Position numbers and translations under genes: made by a program | Assembly: GCF_020536995.1 (NCBI RefSeq) | Contig: NC_068357.1 | Span: forward strand, 56,318,140 to 56,382,139 | Direction: 5' to 3' | DNA: 64,000 bases | Origin: Dreissena polymorpha | Taxonomy: Eukaryota > Mollusca > Bivalvia > Myida > Dreissenidae | Shown here: positions 57,762-64,000 of the stretch, one piece after another | Layout: the number at the start of each line of letters is the position of its first letter | Position numbering within the stretch: the stretch's first letter is position 1 | The notes under the pieces: model-generated | Database searches by the model: none | Told to the model about the DNA's origin: nothing | Seen by the model: the letters and a program-made list of their open reading frames with translations, nothing else

Positions 57762-59640
57762 TCTAGGTGCTGATTCAAGACAACAGATCACCCCCAGTAA
57801 GGTTCCAGTTGCTGGCGCCTGGGGCCACTATTGCTTTTTGGCCATTGTGGTTAGAAAAAGTATTGTCTTCCATTGGCACTTCATCTTCAACAAGGAATTA
57901 ACATGCTTCAAAATTAGGAAAACCTATAAAGATTAACCATTCCGCTGACATAATAAAGAAGTTGATGGACAGTTTCTATGACCCAGAGGAGCTGGGAATT
58001 GACGGAGGTACTGCAGCCTTCAAGGACAATGACATATATAAGTCTATCAAACATAAGTTTTATTTTAAATGGGTGTTTATCTCTTTCTTGCTGTTTATAG
58101 ACCAGCAACAAAAATGTGCTCAAATCATATTTAATTTTGCAAATATAAAATAGGAAAAAATCATTCAAAATATAATTTGGATATCACATTATTATTATTT
58201 GATCATAAACACTTGGCAGGAAAGCTAGCCCATTTTTAGACATTTTCTATTGTAGACAGTTTTGTTAAAAGATATTCCTAATTTGCATTTTCAGAGTATG
58301 CTGTTTTTCTTATGTTTTAATGATATTTCATAGCATACTGCGTGGAAGGAATTATACAATTGCATTGGAAGTCATTGTACTGCAAATGGATTGTCCATGC
58401 TCTTCTTTACTTGACTAGTTACACATTGTCATGAAATAATTGTTATCATTTTGAACATTTCAACTGCCCATATGTCAGTTGATGAATCTTTTTTTATGAA
58501 AGTAATATTACAAAAGATACAGAAATGAAACACCAGCTACGCCAGCAGTATAGCTTAAAACTAATTAAACCATGCGAGACCTTTTTTCATGCCTAAAAAG
58601 ATATTGTCAAACTTGAGATAGACATTTAACTTGTCAAATCCCCACAAAGTATTTCATGTGTAATGTATATATTTCAATTATGACTTGCCCGACATCATAT
58701 TGGTAATACGTTTCAGTCGTTCTTGATGGTGTACCAAACACGGTACATGCAGAGGCTGCTTCTGAGGTACCGTAGCGAAATGGTTCTTCTAGACGCAACC
58801 TACAAAACATGTAGGTTTTCCCTGCCTCTTTTTTCCCTCGCGGTGAAAACAAATGTTGATCACCAGGTTGTTGCTGCGTTTATTACTGAACACAAAAGCA
58901 CTGCAATGATTTAATGGCCATAGCAATCATCAAACAAGCTCATCCTGATCCAGTCAACTACATGATTGATAATGATGAAAAAGAGATTGACACAATGGAA
59001 TTTCATTTTCCAGGTATGTCAGTTATTTGTGACCATGTGTCATCATCAACATTATGAAAAATATTTGCAATATACATAATGAAACACATTACTATGAATA
59101 GTAATAATTTTAAAACCTTATTTATTTGTTTGTTCCTTTTATATTTTTTTATTATGTCAAAAGACAATCAGCGATTTATTTTGCAAATCATTGACCATTG
59201 CCCACAATCATGAAATAAATGACGATTGCCTATAAAACAATTACGTGTTTAGGTCACCTTAAATTATTTCGAATGATCAGGATGGTTTTATTGTGGACAG
59301 TCTTTGTCTGTTGACTGTTGTCATGAATGCTATATAATGTTCTGTTTTGTTTTTATAATTAGTTCACATGAGGTTCATAGTTGATTACTTTAACCAGATT
59401 CAAGAGGCCTAGTTTGTGATTTTCACCGGTATAAGCCTGGATGAGATGGTTCAAGCAAACAAAAAATGCCATACAAAACAAATCCAAAGTGCTTAAGTGC
59501 ATGCAAGGTCTTGCAGATGCTGAAACAGAAGACAAGTTTTACACTAGACTTCAGAATCTTTGCCGCTCTAATGTGTTGGCATAAATTGGATCTTACTTGG
59601 AGACTCATAAGACATTGGTTACCAATAAAAGAGGTATATG
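57762..59640 (+). pseudogene. Decayed MULE-like transposase gene
   Basis: Coding remains at 57762-58070 (APGATIAFWPLWLEKVLSS; LMDSFYDPEELGIDGG), 58699-59014 (QRLLLRYRSEMVLLDATYKT, LPLFSLAVKTNVDHQVVAAF, then NYMIDNDEKEIDTMEFHFPG and a GTATGT donor) and about 59407-59620 (CDFHR-like start; ADAETEDKFYTRLQNLCRSN in another frame). LLDATYKT is the first catalytic-Asp block of MULE transposases and MIDNDEKE sits where the second Asp is expected. Several frame changes are visible (between TEHKSTAMI and the next block, and in the last segment). Intervening sequences 58071-58690 and 59015-59400 look like introns and hold no other feature. It is not associated with the MULE-type ends at 13488. Confidence 0.55.
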
Positions 59641-59649
59641 TATACAGGG

Positions 59650-59895
59650 CGGTGGAAAATATTGTTAGTTAAGACTACCCCAAGTATAACAAGTGCATTT
59701 GTAAATAATCCCTTAAAGTTATATACATAAGTACACTTAATACAGAAAAATAAACCAATACAAGATGTACATGTATACATGGTGGAGGAAATACATTTGT
59801 ATTGCTAGTTAAGACTACCCAAGTATAGCAAGTGCATTGGTGAATAATCCCTTTATGATATTTGCATAAGTACATTTAATAATGAAAAATAAAAT
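59650..59895. repeat. Tandem duplication, about 120-bp unit
   Basis: GTTAGTTAAGACTACCC, AGTGCATTTGTAAATAATCC and CATAAGTACACTTAATA recur in order with about 85-90% agreement by eye. No gene is seen from 59896 to 60180. Confidence 0.7.
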
Positions 59896-60179
59896 AAGTG
59901 TCCATATTTTATGTTCTAGATTGTGAATATAATATTAAAATAAAATGTTTCTTTGATTTTAAATAATATTGTTCTAAACATTATTTTTCCGATCAATTAA
60001 ATAGACTTTTACTTTAGACTCCAGGCGTAATAATAAACCTATTCATTTTTAAACTACCATCAAAATCAGTAAACAACGCGGGAATATTTCGTGTATTTCC
60101 AATAAACAAACAAAAAGCTCCATTCTGCAACAACAACGACGAAAGTGTTGATGTACAGAGAACACTTTGGCAAGCAAGG

Positions 60180-60500
60180 GACTCAAGCATTGAAGGCAAC
60201 AGAAATAGAACTTGAGCCAGACGCTGGTCATTCACGGACCTCCCTCCTGTCTAGGTGGAAGTGACTGTTGTTGGAACAGTTATATAGTGACCAGCAGAAA
60301 TGTAACTCAAGCAAAACACTTGACACTATACTGGCCCTCTCCTGTTTAGGTTGAAGTGACAATGGTTGGGATAGTTATCTAGTGAGCAGCAGAAACCGAA
60401 TTCAAGCCAAACACTCGACTTGTACTAACCGCTTTCCTCTTTAGGTGAAAGTGACTGTTGTTGGAACAGTTGTATCGTGAGCAGCATAAATGTAACTTAT
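60180..60500. repeat. Tandem repeat, about 115-bp unit, three copies
   Basis: CTCCTGT-TAGGT-GAAGTGA, TTGTTGGAACAGTTAT, GTGA-CAGCAGAAA and GTAACTCAAGC-AAACACT recur three times with moderate divergence. A short open frame precedes it; no gene is recognised. Confidence 0.65.
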
Positions 60501-60589
60501 AAGTATCAACTATTTGCTTCAGGATCTTTACTAGAGTTGCAACACCTTAAGGGTTTCGTGGGATGGAATGAGTGGAGAGATGAAATCAA

Positions 60590-61025
60590 ATTGGTATGAA
60601 AAAATATGTGGGTACGAAAAAAAATAATAATAATATGGATACGAAAACGAATTTGAGTACGAAAAATAGAGTACAAACAAAATAAGGGTACGAAAAACTA
60701 TTTTGGTACAAAAAAAATGGGTACGAATTTTTTTTTAAAAGGTACGAAAAAAATTTGGGTACGAAAAAAATTTGAGTACAAACAAATGGGTACGAAGAAA
60801 TTTGGGTACGAAAAAATTTGTGTACGAAAAAAAGGTGGGTACAAAAAATGGGTACGAAACAAAATTGGGTACAAAATAAAATTGGGTACGAAAAACATTT
60901 AAGTACGAAAAAAAATGGGTACGAAAAAAAATGTGGGTACGAACACATTTGGGTACAAACACATTTGGGTAAGAAAAAATTGGTTACCAAAAAAAAATTG
61001 GGGTACGAAAAAATGTGGGTACGCA
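60590..61025. repeat. GGGTACGAAAAAA minisatellite, block 1
   Basis: About 25 irregular copies of a 13-19-bp unit (TGGGTACGAAAAAAAT). The long minus-strand open frame across it (Phe/Tyr/Pro/Val-rich) is a product of the repeat. Confidence 0.85.
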
Positions 61026-61581
61026 GTGTTTTCATTATTATTTGGAACAACAGATTTTTGTAATAAAGCAACAGATTAAGCCGGGGGTCTAGGGGTCCTC
61101 CTCATTTGTCCTCTGCTCCATTACAATGGCAAAACGAAGTAATAATGTAAGAAGCTTTCAATCCTTACTTAATTTAAAACTAGATCTATATGGGGAAAAA
61201 ACGCAACAAAGTAATAACTACAAAACAACAACTTCAAGCAAGGGTGATTGTGGAAAAATATAAAAAGTTGAATACAATTCGAAAGTTCAATTCTGATAAT
61301 GCGGAAAACTTACCCCCTTTTCAGCGATCAGACCATAACAACAAACGGCACTAAGAAAAGTCACAACAATCGTGAACGAAGCCGATCTAAAACAGCGCAA
61401 AAAAGATAACGAGAACCAAAACAAATATAACAGATAGTTATTGAACAATAACTAACAATATAAACAGGAAGAAAAATCAACTGTGTCATTTTCTTTCTAA
61501 CTAGATTTCTCTTTAAATCCGAAATCTCAAAGGTTTATTTTTCGTTTCTTTCCACGCAGACTCCATGCTGAATTTACATTG

Positions 61582-61760
61582 ATTTCTGTTACAACGCTTC
61601 TGATTGGCTCTTTCGTTTTAGACCGACGAATCGTCAACGATGTTTTAATCAAAAACGGCGCGGTGTTAAATATTTCTGTTACAACGCTTCTGATTGGCTC
61701 TTTTGTTTTAGACCAACGAATCGTCAACGATGTTTCATAAAAACAATGCGGTGTGACACC
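61582..61760. repeat. About 91-bp tandem duplication
   Basis: TTCTGTTACAACGCTTCTGA, TTGGCTCTTT and ACGAATCGTCAACGATGTTT occur twice in order. Each copy holds one GATTGGCTC (CCAAT) motif. The rest of 61026-62180 has no recognisable gene. Confidence 0.8.
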
Positions 61761-62184
61761 ACTTAATTTAATTCACTATCGGATAAAAAACAACCGATTT
61801 TTCGAGATTTTCAACCGATGATATGGATCGCCAATCGGTTAATAATGACAACACTGGGTACGATCAAAAATATGGGTAAAAAAAAAAAATCAAATTTGAA
61901 TTATCTAGCGCGTGAATTGTCTCCTGGGGGTGAATTGTCTTGGGGTTGCTATTAACGCTACATGTACTTCCGGCCAAGCCACATGTTTATAGCGATTGTG
62001 CAATTAAAAGCACCACTTTTTCGTCATTTTATCAAAACTGCATTTTTCCCAGAAGTTATCGGCCAGTTTCCAAAAGAGTCAAATCGCGGCTATAACCAGG
62101 AGCTTGACGAATTTTAGTCGCCATTATCATTCGTTCAATTGAACGTCATCAATAGATGACATGACGTCCAATATATCGCTCATT

Positions 62185-62515
62185 CCATACGAAAAAAATG
62201 TGGGTACGAAAATTTTGGGTTCGAAAAAATTATGCCAAAACAAATTGGGTAGGAAAAAAATTTGGTAAAAAAAAAATGTGTAAGGAAAAAAATGTGGGTA
62301 CGAAAATTTTGGTTACGAACAATTTATGCAAAAAATAATTTGGGTACAAACAAAAATGTTGGTATGAAAATTGTGGGATATAAAAAATGTGGGTAGGAAA
62401 ACAAAATTGGGTATGAAAATTTTGGTTCCAAAAAAAGTGTGTGTACTAAAACAATTGGTTATGAACAAATATTGGGTACAAACTATTTTGGGTACAATTT
62501 TTTTTAATTAGGAAA
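62185..62515. repeat. GGGTACGAAAAAA minisatellite, block 2
   Basis: The same unit as at 60590 but more degenerate (GGGTACGAAAATTTT and similar). It stands about 1.16 kb from block 1, with one stray unit near 61855. Confidence 0.8.
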
Positions 62516-62717
62516 TATCGGGTACCTGTAAGTTTACGGGGTACCAAAAAGTATCATTTGAAAATTGGTGTACGGTTAAGAATACTTCAAAGTACCCGGG
62601 GTACAGGGAAGTAGTATCTGGGGGGGACCTTGACCCATTCAGCGTTAGTATCCCAACAAGTGGACCATGGGCCCAAAGGCACTCACCTGAGACTCTAAGG
62701 AACTAAACTATTATCAC

Positions 62718-63028
62718 AACAAGAGCATCGCATAACGGATGCCGACGCTCGGCTGCGTGTGCAGTTTTGAATAATGAAGGCTTGTCAGAATATTTTTTTA
62801 AGGGTCACAGTGACCTTAACCTTTGACCCAAAAATGGGTGTGGCGTGTAGAACTCATCAAGGTGCATCTACATATGAAGTTTTAAAGTTGTAGGTGGAAG
62901 TACTTTGATTTTAAAGCCAATGTTAAGGTTTTAGGGGCGGACCCCAGACGGCAGAAAGACACGACACGACACGACGAGCTGGCTATGACAATACCTAGAG
63001 TTTTCTCCGGAAACAGCCGAGCTAAAAA
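62718..63028 (+). mobile_element. Pearl/HINE-like element (family D), copy 2
   Basis: Starts ACAAGAGCATCGCATAACGG and ends with hairpin TTTTCTCCGGAAAC and GAGCTAAAAAA. One core unit with GGGTCACAGTGACC. ACACGACACGACACGACG is the microsatellite. Sister of 24949-25286. Confidence 0.7.
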
Positions 63029-63476
63029 ATGAAAGTACTTTATGAAACATAAATGCTTAATTTATATGCCCAATGTTAGTTTTGAAGATAAATATTCATA
63101 AACAAATCAGCCAAGATATCGTTAGAACAAATGACCTGACCAAGTTTCTTGAAGGATAGACAGTGAAGATTTCTTGAGTGGTAAAAAGATTTTACAATAC
63201 CCATGTAAGGAAAACTGCCCTGCCCCTTACGGCCATGGTTTTAAGCGGACGGACACCCAGGTATAAGATTAAATGAAATCCGATTAGGAATTAGTATATC
63301 ACTGACAGACATTAATATTGTATTCTATTTTTTCCACAATCGATAATAAAAGGTTCATGAGAGAATCACAATATAAGCGTTTAATTATTAAAATCATATA
63401 AAAATGTGGGCAACAAATCATTTTTGTTTCTAAAAGAATTATACACTGTAATTACATGTAGCACACAATTGGAATT

Positions 63477-63560
63477 ACAGTCCAACCCCTCTTAAGCAGC
63501 CAGTCAAGGGAAACAGCCAAATTGGCTGCTTAAGCGGGGTGGCCTCTTAAGAGGGGGTTG
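63477..63560. mobile_element. Pogo-like terminal fragment or small hairpin MITE
   Basis: CAGTCCAACCCCTCTTAAGC with a facing CTTAAGAGGGGGTTGG about 60 bp on, plus an inner AAGCAGCCA/TGGCTGCTT pair. The CAGTCCAACC start is pogo/Tigger-like. The flanks 63030-63476 and 63561-64000 show no gene. Confidence 0.45.
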
Positions 63561-64000
63561 GGTTGGGTCATAGGGAGTCTAGAGTTGATGAGTGCATGAC
63601 CAACTGTTCAATTTTTGTATAAACAAAATGGTAAATATGTGTACATATACTAAACAATGTATAGACGTAAAATAATAATGTTTATTCGCTTAGGAATAAT
63701 CTTATTCAACGCAAAGGCTATTTTCCACTCTAACTCTAAAACACCCCTCTTTATAAAAAGCTATTGTCCATTGTATCATTTGGACTTGTCCACTTATATA
63801 AACCGCTTGTTTTCCTCGCAGTCATTCCTTTTCGAGCTGACCAGTAAACTGAGTAAGTCACTGCTTTACGAATTTTACATTTAAGCACATGGTTGAAAAG
63901 ATGTCTGAAGTTCTTTTTAAATGAGAACTTGTTCTTATTTTGTACAGTTTTATCTTGTTATTCGTATGTAAATTTAGTATAAGAAATTCAGTATCTTTAT

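Noticed and set aside
60586-61071. 161-residue minus-strand open frame rich in Phe, Tyr, Pro and Val
   Set aside because: It is the translation of the GGGTACGAAAAAA minisatellite.

Overview
The window looks like nuclear DNA of a bivalve mollusc. It is AT-rich, genes are split by GT-AG introns, and most of the sequence is interspersed and nested repeats. Several repeat families (a hairpin MITE whose read-through begins MANSVDPDETP, and the GTTCTGAGAAAACTGGGC palindromic MITE) are ones I associate with Dreissena mussels. That assignment is from memory and is inference. No rRNA gene, functional tRNA gene, CRISPR array or bacterial-type operon is seen.

Region by region. 1-5150: tandem repeats, MITEs and a reverse-oriented pearl/HINE-like element. 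5251-7725: a small three-exon gene (exon phases agree) ending in a SANT/Myb-like module. 7738-10432: two pearl-like elements, the first split by a CAGGG...CCCTG element that itself holds another pearl-like element. 11316-15163: a TA-flanked pogo-like MITE and a 1.7-kb Mutator-like element with a 9-bp target duplication. 15307-20642: a three-deep nest of CAGGG-type elements plus a pearl-like element whose core carries eight perfect vitellogenin-type estrogen response elements. 22125-25286: a broken coding fragment and more pearl-like elements. 25969-31853: a six-exon DDE-transposase-like gene with three C-terminal Cys-rich exons; its 3' half splices cleanly, and its long central exon is interrupted twice. 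32080-33640: a minisatellite-like array. 34029-47803: a 4.91-kb unit present three times head to tail, carrying the 5' exons of a decayed tyrosine-recombinase-like gene. 48475-52781: the 3' (GH...Y) exon of that gene, split by a 4.1-kb TA-flanked element. 52976-59640: a piggyBac-like transposase exon, a coiled-coil gene interrupted by two transposons, and a decayed MULE-like transposase. 59650-64000: tandem duplications, a GGGTACGAAAAAA minisatellite in two blocks, and further pearl-like and pogo-like pieces.

How the parts relate. The coding sequences derive from at least four recombinase classes: DDE with NPxER, tyrosine recombinase, piggyBac, and MULE. Most are damaged. The most informative structures are (1) the triplication, with a template-switched junction and a middle copy that is a mosaic of its neighbours; (2) the tyrosine-recombinase exon whose reading frame resumes exactly across a transposon; (3) nuclear-receptor half-sites in the tandem cores of several otherwise different pearl-like families; and (4) a group of CAGGG/CAGTG elements with 5-bp target duplications.
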